A DNA stretch of 64,000 nt, taken from contig NC_013222.1 in assembly GCF_000024125.1 (NCBI RefSeq), positions 1,590,501 through 1,654,500 of the forward strand, read 5' to 3'. The notes beneath the pieces are model-generated. The model saw only the letters and a program-made list of their open reading frames with translations, did no database searches and was not told where the DNA came from. The position numbers and the translations under genes were made by a program. The stretch is from Robiginitalea biformata HTCC2501. GTDB lineage: Bacteria; Bacteroidota; Bacteroidia; Flavobacteriales; Flavobacteriaceae. This document shows positions 16,533 through 25,590 of this stretch, in pieces. How positions within the stretch are numbered: position 1 is the first letter of the stretch; each line of letters opens with the position of its first letter.

Positions 16533-17318
16533 TTACGTCAGGTCTTTCCGGATCATTTTCCCGAGTTCCTCGAGGTCTTTGAACAGGACGAATTCCCCGT
16601 TTTTGATATAGGAAATCAATCCGGTTTCCTCGCTGACCACCAAGGCCAGGGCGTCGGTCCGTTCGGTGATCCCCACGGCTGCCCGGTGCCTGAGGCCGAA
16701 GCGCTGCGGGATGGAGCGCTCCCGGGAGACCGGGAGGATGACCCGGGTGGCGACGATGTAATTCCCCTTGATGATGGCGGCCCCGTCGTGGAGCGGGCTG
16801 TTCTTGTAAAAAATACTTTCCAGGATGGGCTGGTTGACTTCAATCTGCATGCTGTCCCCGGAGGATTTGATAAAGTCCAGGGAGGTATCCCGCTCAATGA
16901 CCAGAATCGCTCCCGTACCTGTTTTGCCCATTTTTTCACAGGCACCCATCAGGGCATCCACATCCAGGGCCAGGCTGATGCCGTCCTGTTTCAGGAATTT
17001 GAAGTGTTTGACAAAGCGACGCTGCTTGGCGAAATTGGTAGAGCCGATCACCAGGAGGAATTTGCGGATCTCCTGCTGGAAAACGATGATCAGGGCAATC
17101 AGGCCCACCTGCATAAAGCCGCCCACCATGCTGCTGGTCATGCGCATATCCAGGAGTTGGGTAAACTTCCAGAAGGCCCAGATGATCACGATGCCGATAA
17201 AGATATTGATGGCTACCGTGCCGCGGACGAGCCGGTAGAAGTAGTAGAGCAGGATGGCGACAAGCAGGATATCAATCAGGTCGGTGATGCCGAAATCCAG
17301 AAAGTTTAAAAAGTCCAA
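16533..17318 (-). CDS. cdaA: Diadenylate cyclase CdaA
   Basis: 261 residues. Three N-terminal membrane spans (about 12-30, 35-55, 62-90) precede a DAC domain. The catalytic signatures are present: SPLHDGAAII (DGA at 178-180) and FGLRHRAAVG (RHR at 210-212). It condenses two ATP into the second messenger c-di-AMP, which controls osmolyte and cell-wall homeostasis. In Firmicutes its regulator CdaR is adjacent; no such gene is seen here. Located between folP (59 bp upstream) and the DUF3667 gene. Confidence 0.96.
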   Translation of the reverse strand: MDFLNFLDFGITDLIDILLVAILLYYFYRLVRGTVAINIFIGIVIIWAFWKFTQLLDMRMTSSMVGGFMQVGLIALIIVFQQEIRKFLLVIGSTNFAKQRRFVKHFKFLKQDGISLALDVDALMGACEKMGKTGTGAILVIERDTSLDFIKSSGDSMQIEVNQPILESIFYKNSPLHDGAAIIKGNYIVATRVILPVSRERSIPQRFGLRHRAAVGITERTDALALVVSEETGLISYIKNGEFVLFKDLEELGKMIRKDLT

Positions 17319-17377
17319 TCCGCGCTGCTTTTTGTAAAAGTAGAAAAATTACCAGAATACCGACGGGATTGCGCTGC

Positions 17378-18208
17378 CTATTGCGGGCTCCCGATTGCCT
17401 GCCAGAGGTGGATGCACTCCCTGGCGGCAGCCGCGTCGTGCACGCGCAGGATGGAAGCACCCCCAAAAAGGGCTGCCATATGCAGGGCGGTAGTGCCGTT
17501 CAGGGCCTCGTCCGGGGTAATCCCCAGGGTTTTCCATATCATGGACTTCCGGCTGAGCCCCACCAGGATCGGGACGTCCAACACCCCGAAATGCCGCAGT
17601 TTGCCAAGGAGTTCAAAATTCTGTTCCCGGGTCTTGGCGAAGCCGAAGCCCGGGTCTGCGAGGACATCGACAATTCCCAGTTCCCTGGCGGCCAGCAGCC
17701 GGCCGGAAAGGTATTCGAGCACCTCCGTCACCAAATGGTCGTAGTCGGTGAGCCCGGACATGGTGGCCGGGGTACCCCGCATGTGCATCAGGATCACAGG
17801 CACCTGTTTTTCAGCGAGCAGCGGCAGCATCTTCGGGTCTGCCTCCCCGGCGGTTATGTCGTTGATCAGGGCCGCCCCCGCCCCGAGGGTTTCCCGGGCT
17901 ACCCGGCTCCGGAATGTATCCACCGAAATCCGCGCCTCCGGGAATTCCCGGGCCAGCTTTTCCACCAGCGGGACCACGCGCCCGAGTTCTTCGCTCTCAC
18001 TGACCTGCCCCGCTCCGGGACGCGTGCTGTAACCGCCCACGTCCAGGAAGTCGGCACCTTCGCCCAGCAGTTGTTCTGCCCGGAGCATGGCTGCCCGTGG
18101 GTCTGCAAATCGTCCGCCGTCGTAAAACGAATCCGGGGTTGAATTGAGGATGCCCATAATCCGCGGGGTCGAAAGATCCAGCAGCTTTCCATTGCAGCAG
18201 ATGGTCAT
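17378..18208 (-). CDS. folP: Dihydropteroate synthase
   Basis: 276 residues from the ATG at 18206-18208; an in-frame extension to 18310 has no DHPS-like sequence and would cross the divergent promoter, so it is rejected. Conserved pieces: IMGILNSTPDSFYDGG, FLDVGGYSTRPGA, LINDITAGEAD, LADPGFGFAKT, LVGLSRKSMIW and SILRVHDAAA. It joins 6-hydroxymethyl-dihydropterin pyrophosphate and p-aminobenzoate in folate synthesis and is the sulfonamide target. Divergent from the DUF1599 gene; heads the cdaA operon. Confidence 0.96.
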   Translation of the reverse strand: MTICCNGKLLDLSTPRIMGILNSTPDSFYDGGRFADPRAAMLRAEQLLGEGADFLDVGGYSTRPGAGQVSESEELGRVVPLVEKLAREFPEARISVDTFRSRVARETLGAGAALINDITAGEADPKMLPLLAEKQVPVILMHMRGTPATMSGLTDYDHLVTEVLEYLSGRLLAARELGIVDVLADPGFGFAKTREQNFELLGKLRHFGVLDVPILVGLSRKSMIWKTLGITPDEALNGTTALHMAALFGGASILRVHDAAAARECIHLWQAIGSPQ

Positions 18209-18256
18209 AAATCGAGGTTTTTTGGCCCGGCTCCGGCAAAAATCCCGTGAAAACAG

Positions 18257-18264
18257 TACTTTTG
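18257..18264 (+). promoter_or_regulatory. Putative -7 element for the DUF1599 gene
   Basis: TACTTTTG matches TAnnTTTG, 45 bp before the start codon at 18309. It lies in the 100-bp divergent region with folP. Confidence 0.45.
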
Positions 18265-18308
18265 ACAGGTGCGTTAACCCGCCGAAATTACGCAAATTCG
18301 AGCAACCC

Positions 18309-18869
18309 ATGAAGGAAACTTCCAGAGCCTACGACGCTGTCATCGCCACGTGCCGGGACCTGTTCCGCCGCAAGATGAACGATTACGGCGCTGCCTGGCG
18401 CATCCTGAGATTGCCCTCCCTGACGGACCAGATATTTATCAAGGCCCAGCGGATCCGCAGCCTGCAGGAGCACGGGGAGCGCAAAGTGGACGAAGGGGAA
18501 CTGGCGGAATTTATCGGGATCACGAATTATGCGATTATGGCCCTGATCCAGTTGTCCCGTGGGGTTGCCGACCAGCCGGACCTGGAACCGGAGGAGGCCC
18601 TTTCCCTTTACGACGCTCAGGTGGCCCGGACCAAGGCGCTGATGGAAGCCAAGAACCACGACTACGGGGAAGCCTGGCGCGACATGCGAATTTCCTCCCT
18701 GACGGATTTGATATTGCAGAAGCTCCTGCGGGTTAAGCAAATTGAAGCGAACCTCGGGAAAACCGAAGTGAGCGAGGGAGTGGAAGCCAATTACCAGGAC
18801 ATGATCAACTATGCGGTCTTTGCCCTGATCCATCTGGAAGAAAGCGCGGAAAAACCCAATCAAGCATGA
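18309..18869 (+). CDS. DUF1599 protein with two internal repeats
   Basis: 186 residues from the ATG at 18309; the frame extends upstream but overlaps folP and the promoter. Two homologous halves are visible: KMNDYGAAWRILRLPSLTDQ with ITNYAIMALIQL, and KNHDYGEAWRDMRISSLTDL with MINYAVFALIHL. This is the DUF1599 pattern (listed, as I recall, as a nucleotide-modification-associated domain). The function in cells lacking modified DNA bases is unknown. The stop overlaps the next start (ATGA, 18866-18869), so the two are translationally coupled, a common arrangement in Bacteroidota. Confidence 0.88.
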   Translation: MKETSRAYDAVIATCRDLFRRKMNDYGAAWRILRLPSLTDQIFIKAQRIRSLQEHGERKVDEGELAEFIGITNYAIMALIQLSRGVADQPDLEPEEALSLYDAQVARTKALMEAKNHDYGEAWRDMRISSLTDLILQKLLRVKQIEANLGKTEVSEGVEANYQDMINYAVFALIHLEESAEKPNQA

Positions 18870-20557
18870 AATACCTTGTGCACCTGGCCCGCGTACTGGT
18901 CGGGCTCCTGTTTATCGTCAGCGGATTTATCAAGCTCAATGACCCGGTGGGCTTCTCCTTCAAACTGGAGGAGTACTTCAGCCCACCCGTGCTGGACCTG
19001 CCGTTTTTGGAACCTTATGCCCTGGCCATTGCCCTCTTTGTGGTGGTCCTGGAAGTCATACTGGGGGTGACGCTGCTGTTGGGCTATCTGCGCAAGCCCA
19101 CGCTCTGGACGCTCCTGGCGACCATCGTATTCTTTACGTTTCTCACGCTATATTCGGCCGTGACGGGCAAGGTGACGGATTGCGGGTGCTTCGGGGACGC
19201 CCTGAAACTCACGCCCTGGCAGTCCTTTTACAAGGACGTCGCCCTGCTGGTGCTCATCCTGGTTCTGCTGGCGGGCAGTAAGTACATTAATCCGATAGGG
19301 AGCCGGCTCTTCCGGGCAGGGGCAACTGCCCTGGCCCTGGTGGCTTGTATCCTGTTTGCCAACTACGTGTTGAACCACCTTCCCTGGATCGATTTCAGGC
19401 CCTACCATATTGGCGCCAGCATCCCGGAGGGGATGGTCATCCCGGAAGACGCCCCGGCCCCGGTCTACGAATACGACTGGAAGTTCCGGATAGACGGGGA
19501 AGAACAAATTATCACCACCAATGGGGAATACCCGGAGGTGGAGGGGGAATTCGTAGAAGTGGCGGATACCCGTGAGATCCGGGCGGGTTACGAGCCTCCC
19601 ATCCACGATTTTACCCTGGAGAGGGAAGGGGTGGACTACGCCGGAGAAATCCTGACCCGGCCGCAACTGCTGATGGTCATCTCCTACGACCTGGACAAGA
19701 GCCATGCCCCGGCGTTTAAAGCCCTCGCCCGCTACACGGATTCCGCGGCCGCATTGGGGTATTCGGTAATCGGCATGTCGGCCTCCTCCCAGGAGGCGGT
19801 CGATGCCCTCAAGGCCGCAAACGGGCTGGACTTCCCGTTTTATTTTTCGGACCAGACTACCCTGAAGACCATAGTGCGCTCCAACCCGGGGGTCCTCAGG
19901 CTCGAACGGGGCATCATTCGCCAGAAGCTCCATTACAACGACCTGGAGGAGCTGGAACTGCAACCCCTGACGGAAGCGGCACGGTATAACATGCCCCTGA
20001 AGAAAAGCCTTGACAGCATCATGGAGCTCGACCAGAAATACCGGGCCGAGGCCCATCAGGGCGATTTCTCGAACTGGGGCCTGCAAATGGAAATCGACAG
20101 TTCGAACATCGCCTGGATCGATTCTGTTATTGCGGTCAACGGTTACCCCGGTAAGAGTCAGGTTGGCGGGGAAACATCCAAAGCGGCGTGGTACGTAATC
20201 CAGCATTCCAACCGAATCGATGAATTTCTGCCCCAGATCGAAGGGGCTGCGCGGGCCGGGGAGCTGCCTTTCCGCCTGTATGCCATGATGCTGGACCGCC
20301 AGTTGATGAGGCAGGGAGAACCCCAGATATACGGGACACAGGGCACGTCATTTTACATGGGTTCCCCCCCGGAGAAAGTTGATATGATCTGGCCCGTGGC
20401 CCAACCCGGGAAGGTAGACAGCCTCCGGAAGGCCGCAGGATTTGACCAGCCCCTGGAAGATTATGGAAGGGAATTATTTGGCGAAGATTTTGTGTACAGG
20501 AACTATACAATCGAACAGGCCCGGGAAATGTGGGCGAAACAAAACATCCAACAATAA
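18866..20557 (+). CDS. BT_3928-like DoxX/MauE membrane protein with thioredoxin-like and DUF6624-like domains
   Basis: 563 residues. Residues 1-165 have four to five membrane spans of the DoxX/MauE type and the CxC element TDCGCFGDA (about 105-112). About 240-365 is an extracytoplasmic thioredoxin-like fold (LLMVISYDLDKSH, YSVIGMSAS, FPFYFSDQTTLK) without a CxxC pair. About 375-560 is an extra region with AAWYVIQHS (440-448), LDRQLMRQGEPQIYGTQG (476-493), the signature I associate with DUF6624. BT_3928-like proteins are, from memory, about 360-380 residues, so this looks like a fusion. Coupled to the DUF1599 gene; tpiA follows 12 bp later. Redox or envelope role suspected, not shown. Confidence 0.8.
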   Translation: MKYLVHLARVLVGLLFIVSGFIKLNDPVGFSFKLEEYFSPPVLDLPFLEPYALAIALFVVVLEVILGVTLLLGYLRKPTLWTLLATIVFFTFLTLYSAVTGKVTDCGCFGDALKLTPWQSFYKDVALLVLILVLLAGSKYINPIGSRLFRAGATALALVACILFANYVLNHLPWIDFRPYHIGASIPEGMVIPEDAPAPVYEYDWKFRIDGEEQIITTNGEYPEVEGEFVEVADTREIRAGYEPPIHDFTLEREGVDYAGEILTRPQLLMVISYDLDKSHAPAFKALARYTDSAAALGYSVIGMSASSQEAVDALKAANGLDFPFYFSDQTTLKTIVRSNPGVLRLERGIIRQKLHYNDLEELELQPLTEAARYNMPLKKSLDSIMELDQKYRAEAHQGDFSNWGLQMEIDSSNIAWIDSVIAVNGYPGKSQVGGETSKAAWYVIQHSNRIDEFLPQIEGAARAGELPFRLYAMMLDRQLMRQGEPQIYGTQGTSFYMGSPPEKVDMIWPVAQPGKVDSLRKAAGFDQPLEDYGRELFGEDFVYRNYTIEQAREMWAKQNIQQ

Positions 20558-20569
20558 AACCGAAACGCA

Positions 20570-21322
20570 ATGAGATCTAATATCGTAGCCGGAAACTGGA
20601 AAATGAACAAAACGGCCTCCGAGTCGGAAGCCCTGCTGGACGAACTGGCCGCCAAGCTGCCGGACTGTTCGGCGGAGGTGATGGTCGCGCCCGTATTCGT
20701 CAACCTGGCCGAAGCGGTCAGGCGCCTGGAACATTCTAAAATCGAGGCGATTGCCCAGAACATGCACTTTGCGGATTCCGGGGCCTACACCGGGGAAGTT
20801 GCCGCGGATATGCTGCTCGGCATCGGGGTAGATACGGTCATCCTCGGGCATTCCGAGCGGCGGGCGTATTTTGGCGAGGACGACGACTTGCTAGCCAAAA
20901 AAGTGGGGCAGGCCATTGAAAAAGGCATGCGGACCATCTTCTGCTTTGGGGAAGAGCTCAAGGACCGGCAAGCCGGGAAGCATTTCGAAGTGGTAGAATC
21001 CCAGTTGAAGAACGCCCTGTTCCAGCTGCCGGAGGAAGCCTGGGGGCGGATCGTCCTGGCGTATGAGCCCGTCTGGGCTATCGGCACGGGAGAAACCGCC
21101 AGCCCGGAACAGGCCCAGGAGATGCATGCATTTATCCGTAAAATTGTGTCCGACGCCTACACGGATGCGGTGGCCCAGAAAGTTTCCATCCTTTATGGCG
21201 GCAGCGTCAAGCCCGGGAACGCCGCCGAGATCTTTTCCAAGCCCGATGTAGATGGCGGGCTGATCGGCGGGGCCTCCCTCAAGGCGGATGACTTTGTGGC
21301 CATTATCAAGGCCATCGGATAG
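20570..21322 (+). CDS. tpiA: Triosephosphate isomerase
   Basis: 250 residues, the standard length. Visible: GNWKMNKT (active-site Asn/Lys), VILGHSERRAYF (catalytic His), AYEPVWAIGTG (catalytic Glu and flexible loop) and ILYGGSVKPGN with GLIGGASL (phosphate binding). It interconverts dihydroxyacetone phosphate and glyceraldehyde 3-phosphate in glycolysis. Part of the run DUF1599/BT_3928/tpiA/prmA, all on one strand with gaps of 12 and 17 bp. Confidence 0.98.
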   Translation: MRSNIVAGNWKMNKTASESEALLDELAAKLPDCSAEVMVAPVFVNLAEAVRRLEHSKIEAIAQNMHFADSGAYTGEVAADMLLGIGVDTVILGHSERRAYFGEDDDLLAKKVGQAIEKGMRTIFCFGEELKDRQAGKHFEVVESQLKNALFQLPEEAWGRIVLAYEPVWAIGTGETASPEQAQEMHAFIRKIVSDAYTDAVAQKVSILYGGSVKPGNAAEIFSKPDVDGGLIGGASLKADDFVAIIKAIG

Positions 21323-21339
21323 GTGTGTAAACCGTTCCT

Positions 21340-22173
21340 ATGTATATCTGTTGTTCCCTGACCCTGAAACCGCTGCAGCCGGCTTCGGAAATATTCATAG
21401 CGGCACTGGGGGAACTCGGGTTTGAGAGTTTCGAGGAAACCCCCACAGGGCTCAAGGCCTATATCCGGGAGGAAGACTGGGATGAGCAGGCACTGGCCGG
21501 GGTACCTTACTGGTCGTCCCCGAAATGGGAAGCTTCCTTTGAGATTACCCGGGTGGCCCAGCAAAACTGGAATGCGCTCTGGGAAGCGGATTATCAACCC
21601 ATCCAGGTGGGCGACCGGTGCGTGGTGCGGGCCCCGTTCCACCCGGATCCGCCGGCCGGAACGGATTTTGACCTGGTCATTTCCCCAAAGATGAGTTTTG
21701 GAACAGGCCACCACCAGACCACCTGGCTGATGCTCCGATACCTCCTGGACATGGACCTGAATGGGAAAGCCCTCCTGGATATGGGTTCCGGGACAGGCGT
21801 ATTGGCCATCCTGGCTGCGCGGCGGGGTGCCCGACCCGTCCTGGCCGTGGACATCGATCCCTGGTCGGCAGAGAATTGCCGGGAGAATGCAGCCCGGAAC
21901 GGGGTGCCGGAAATCGAGGCGGTCCTCGGGGATGTTCGGGCCATCCGTGGCAGGGATTTCGATTGTATCCTGGCGAATATCAATAAGAATATACTTCTGG
22001 AGGACCTTTCGGGCTATGCGACCTCCCTGCGGGAAGGCGGGGAACTTTTGCTCAGCGGGTTTTACCGGGCCGACCTCCCGGATATCCGCGAAGCCGCTTC
22101 CCGCCACGGGCTGGAATTCAAGGATTTCCGCGAACGGGAAAACTGGGTTGCCGCCCGGTTTGGGAAGTTCTGA
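21340..22173 (+). CDS. prmA: Ribosomal protein L11 methyltransferase
   Basis: 277 residues. The N-terminal substrate-recognition domain (1-90) precedes a Rossmann methyltransferase with SFGTGHHQTTWLM, LDMGSGTGVLAILAARRGA (SAM-binding motif I), AVDIDPWSAENCREN and ILANINKNIL. It trimethylates ribosomal protein L11. Located 17 bp after tpiA. Confidence 0.95.
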   Translation: MYICCSLTLKPLQPASEIFIAALGELGFESFEETPTGLKAYIREEDWDEQALAGVPYWSSPKWEASFEITRVAQQNWNALWEADYQPIQVGDRCVVRAPFHPDPPAGTDFDLVISPKMSFGTGHHQTTWLMLRYLLDMDLNGKALLDMGSGTGVLAILAARRGARPVLAVDIDPWSAENCRENAARNGVPEIEAVLGDVRAIRGRDFDCILANINKNILLEDLSGYATSLREGGELLLSGFYRADLPDIREAASRHGLEFKDFRERENWVAARFGKF

Positions 22174-22339
22174 TTTCGGGCCGACCGACAGGGCTCTTGC
22201 TGACGGATTCGGAATGGGGCACCGGATGTTTTGCAAAAACATTTTGCCGTAAGCCCTTTTTTTGAGGGGAATGCAAATCCGCAAACCCGACGAATTGCGG
22301 GAAATTTTTTTTATTATATTCGTATCAAACCCCTTGGAT

Positions 22340-22615
22340 ATGAGTACGAAGGAACGCTTGCAGGAAGAATTGCTGGTAGAAGACAAGCAAAAACACCTGA
22401 GTGAAATTGTGCTGTTCAACGACGAGGTGAATACTTTTGACCACGTCATCCAAACCCTCATCGACGTCTGCGAGCATACACCCGAACAAGCCGAACAGTG
22501 TTCCCTGATCGTACACCACAACGGCAAATGCACCGTTAAAACAGGGGAATTCAGCGACCTGAAACCGCGATGCACCCGACTGCTGCAAGCTGGCCTGAGC
22601 GCCGAAATCGTCTGA
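22340..22615 (+). CDS. clpS: ATP-dependent Clp protease adaptor ClpS
   Basis: 91 residues from the ATG at 22340 (MSTKERLQEE); an earlier in-frame start at 22262 adds a segment without similarity. The core IVLFNDEVNTFDHVIQTLID is the ClpS N-degron-binding signature, followed by EQAEQCSLIVHHNGKC and a short C-terminus. It delivers N-end-rule substrates to ClpA-type unfoldases. About 170 bp after prmA, so perhaps with its own promoter (TATATTCG-like box near 22315). Confidence 0.93.
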   Translation: MSTKERLQEELLVEDKQKHLSEIVLFNDEVNTFDHVIQTLIDVCEHTPEQAEQCSLIVHHNGKCTVKTGEFSDLKPRCTRLLQAGLSAEIV

Positions 22616-22663
22616 GAACCATTCTGATATATTTTATCGATATTTGGTAAAAACCAACGATCG

Positions 22664-24955
22664 ATGCGCGCTCTTTCCTTTCTCCTGCTATTTACACTTT
22701 GTACTGCAAACGTTTCCTATTCGCAACAACCGGCCGGGCAGTCAGCCGATGCTGCAACCGCACGGGATGCGTTTATCAGGGATTTGCTCTCGCGGATGAC
22801 CCTGGAGGAAAAGGTCGGGCAGATGAACCAGTACAACGGTTTCTGGGATGTCACCGGGCCGGTCCCGGAAGGCGGCGATGCCGAGCGTAAATACGAAGAC
22901 TTGCGGAGTGGCCGGGTGGGCTCCATGCTGAATATCACCAACACCTCGGATACCCGTAAACTCCAGGAGGTAGCCGTTAAAGAAACCCGGTTGGGCATTC
23001 CGCTGATTTTCGGGCAGGATGTGATCCACGGGTTTAAGACCATCAGCCCAATTCCCCTTGCCGAGGCCGCCAGTTGGGATCTGGAGGCAATCCGGAAATC
23101 CGCGGAACTCGCTGCCCGGGAAGCAGCGGCGTCCGGGATTCACTGGACCTTTGCCCCCATGGTGGATATTTCCCGCGATCCCCGTTGGGGGCGTGTTATG
23201 GAGGGTGCCGGGGAAGACCCATACCTCGGGAGTCGGGTTGGGGTGGCCCGGGTCCGCGGTTTCCAGGGGGACGATTTGTCCGACCCGCTGACGATAGCGG
23301 CCTGCCTGAAACATTTTGCAGGGTATGGCTTTGCCGAAGGGGGGCGCGATTACAATACGGCCGATTTCGGTTTGTCCACCCTGTATAACGTGGTGCTTCC
23401 GCCGTTTCAGGCCGGGGTGGATGCCGGGGCTGCGACGGTCATGAACTCCTTTAACGTATTGAACGGTATCCCGGCAACCGCCGACGCCTTCCTCCAACGG
23501 GATATCCTGAAGGCCGCCTGGGATTTTCAGGGATTTGTGGTCTCCGATTGGGGGTCCATAGGAGAGATGATCCCCCATGGCTACGCCCGCGACCGGAACG
23601 AAGCAGCTCTGCGGGCTGCGGTAGCCGGTTCGGATATGGATATGGAAAGCGGTATGTACCTGACGGAGCTGCCGGAACTTGTCCGGGACGGCAAAGTGCC
23701 GGAAAGCCTGGTAGACGAGGCCGTTTTGCGAATTCTGGGATTGAAATACGACCTGGGGTTGTTTGCCGACCCGTACCGGTACGCGGATGCAGAGCGGGAG
23801 AAACGCATCCTCTCGAATCCTGCGCGCCTGGAGACCGTCCGGGATATGGCGCGAAAATCCATCGTCTTGCTCAAGAATGAAGGAGGTGTGCTGCCCCTGT
23901 CAAAAAATGGCGGTTCCATTGCCCTGATCGGCCCGCTTGCATCGGATAAGGACAGCCCCCTGGGCAGCTGGCGCCTAACGGCCGAACCGAATTCCGCGGT
24001 TTCCGTCCTGGAAGGGATGCAGGCCTATAGCGGAAATACACTGGCATATGAACGGGGGGTACCCCTGGCAGAAGGGGAGACTGCCTTTGTCTTCGAAACT
24101 AAAATCAATACCACCGACCGGAGCGGGATCCCCGCCGCCGTGGAACTTGCCCGGAGCTCGGAAACCGTCGTGATGGTCCTTGGGGAACACGGTTTTCAGT
24201 CGGGGGAGGGGAGGAGCCGGGCCGCACTCGGACTGCCGGGCCTGCAGCAGGAGTTGCTCGAAGCGGTCCATGCGGTGAACCCGAATATCGTCCTGGTATT
24301 GATGAACGGCCGTCCGCTGACCATCAACTGGGCGGCTGAGCATGTGCCGGCCATCCTGGAAGCCTGGCACCTGGGTACGGAGAGCGGCCACGCCATTGCC
24401 GAGGTGTTATACGGGGACTACAACCCAAGCGGGAAGTTGCCCATGACGTTCCCGAAATCCGTCGGGCAGATTCCGGTGTATTACAGCCACCTGGCCACCG
24501 GCCGGCCGGAATACCCGGGGAACGACCTGGTGTTCTGGTCCCACTATATCGATCAGGTCAATGAACCCCTCTATCCGTTCGGGCACGGGTTGAGCTATTC
24601 GGACTTCCGCTATGCCGACTTAAAGTTGCAAACGACGGAAATCCGGCCCGGGGGTTCCCTGGAGGTCAGCGTTCGACTCGAGAATGCCAGCGATACGCCG
24701 GGAACCGAAATTGTCCAGCTCTACGTCCGGGATCACTTTGGCTCCCGGGCCCGGCCGGTTCGCGAACTCAAGGGCTTTGAAAAAGTATTCCTCGAAGCAG
24801 GCGGATCTGCGGAAGTTTCCTTTACGCTGTCGGCTGAAGATTTGGCATATTATACGGCAGGTGGCACGTGGGAAGCGGAGCCCGGCCGGTTCAGTGTCTA
24901 TGTAGGGGGAAGTTCCCGGGCCAGCCTCCATGCAGACTTCACCCTGACGGAATAG
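22664..24955 (+). CDS. bglX: Glycoside hydrolase family 3 beta-glucosidase (BglX-like)
   Basis: 763 residues with a signal peptide (about 1-20, ending SYSQQ). The GH3 N-terminal TIM barrel (40-370) has KVGQMNQYNG, FGQDVIHG, WTFAPMVDISRDPRWGR, CLKHFAGYG and FVVSDWGS with the nucleophile Asp295. The C-terminal GH3 domain (about 400-620) and a fibronectin III-like domain (about 665-755) follow. Size and layout match periplasmic BglX. Likely cleaves beta-linked gluco-oligosaccharides. It stands alone here, not in a Sus-type locus. Confidence 0.95.
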   Translation: MRALSFLLLFTLCTANVSYSQQPAGQSADAATARDAFIRDLLSRMTLEEKVGQMNQYNGFWDVTGPVPEGGDAERKYEDLRSGRVGSMLNITNTSDTRKLQEVAVKETRLGIPLIFGQDVIHGFKTISPIPLAEAASWDLEAIRKSAELAAREAAASGIHWTFAPMVDISRDPRWGRVMEGAGEDPYLGSRVGVARVRGFQGDDLSDPLTIAACLKHFAGYGFAEGGRDYNTADFGLSTLYNVVLPPFQAGVDAGAATVMNSFNVLNGIPATADAFLQRDILKAAWDFQGFVVSDWGSIGEMIPHGYARDRNEAALRAAVAGSDMDMESGMYLTELPELVRDGKVPESLVDEAVLRILGLKYDLGLFADPYRYADAEREKRILSNPARLETVRDMARKSIVLLKNEGGVLPLSKNGGSIALIGPLASDKDSPLGSWRLTAEPNSAVSVLEGMQAYSGNTLAYERGVPLAEGETAFVFETKINTTDRSGIPAAVELARSSETVVMVLGEHGFQSGEGRSRAALGLPGLQQELLEAVHAVNPNIVLVLMNGRPLTINWAAEHVPAILEAWHLGTESGHAIAEVLYGDYNPSGKLPMTFPKSVGQIPVYYSHLATGRPEYPGNDLVFWSHYIDQVNEPLYPFGHGLSYSDFRYADLKLQTTEIRPGGSLEVSVRLENASDTPGTEIVQLYVRDHFGSRARPVRELKGFEKVFLEAGGSAEVSFTLSAEDLAYYTAGGTWEAEPGRFSVYVGGSSRASLHADFTLTE

Positions 24956-24988
24956 CCATCCAAAACTGCGTAATTCTGTGGTTGGGCG

Positions 24989-25465
24989 CTATTGTTTTGT
25001 ATAAATTTCCGCCTGTAATTCAGGCAGGACCTCCCCAATGGTATTGGTGAGGGTTTCCGCCTCGCTGTCAAAGGTAAACTGGGTTACCACCCCGGATCCG
25101 TCGGCAAGACGAAGCGTGTTTCCCACCAGATCCCAGTTGCCGGAAGCCAATCGGATTTGGTCCGAGCAGAAGAATTTAAAGAGGCCGCCCGTAATGGTGG
25201 TGATTATCACGTCATTCCCGCTAAAACTCCAGGTATTGTCGCTTCGGATGGTGATCCGCGCATTGACGCAGGGCAACTCATCCAGAATGTTTGAGGTGGT
25301 CGTTCCATCTTCGTCAATGTCCTGGGCCGGGCTGATGCGCAGTTCGGTCAGTTCCCAGGTTCCGGGTACCAGTTCCAGGTTCGGGTCCGGCCCGCTGCCG
25401 CCGTCATCGTCGGAACAACCCAGGGCGCAGGCAGCCATCACGAATACAAACAGATACTTTTTCAT
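24989..25465 (-). CDS. Small lipoprotein, lipocalin-like
   Basis: 158 residues from MKKYLFVF (a start two codons earlier is also possible). The signal ends in the lipobox CALGC followed by SDDDGG. The body has PGTWELTELRIS, ARITIRSDNTWSFSG and a GNTLRLADGSG/VTQFTFDSEA pattern, typical of the lipocalin-like beta-sheet lipoproteins abundant in flavobacteria. Function unknown. Convergent with the GH3 gene, 33 bp apart. Confidence 0.78.
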   Translation of the reverse strand: MKKYLFVFVMAACALGCSDDDGGSGPDPNLELVPGTWELTELRISPAQDIDEDGTTTSNILDELPCVNARITIRSDNTWSFSGNDVIITTITGGLFKFFCSDQIRLASGNWDLVGNTLRLADGSGVVTQFTFDSEAETLTNTIGEVLPELQAEIYTKQ

Positions 25466-25590
25466 AGGCAATTTTTAGCGAAAGGCAGCTACCAAGATAC
25501 GGTTTTTGACAGTTGTTCCCAAGTTGGCCAGGCACGCGACATTTGATCTTTCGCAACATTTTATGGTACTTCGCAAAAAACGAGATCAGG

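Noticed and set aside
19148..20206. 352-codon minus-strand ORF inside the BT_3928-like gene
   Set aside because: Antisense shadow of a coherent membrane/thioredoxin-like protein.
21193..22575. 460-codon minus-strand ORF across tpiA, prmA and clpS
   Set aside because: Crosses three recognised genes; high-G+C artefact.
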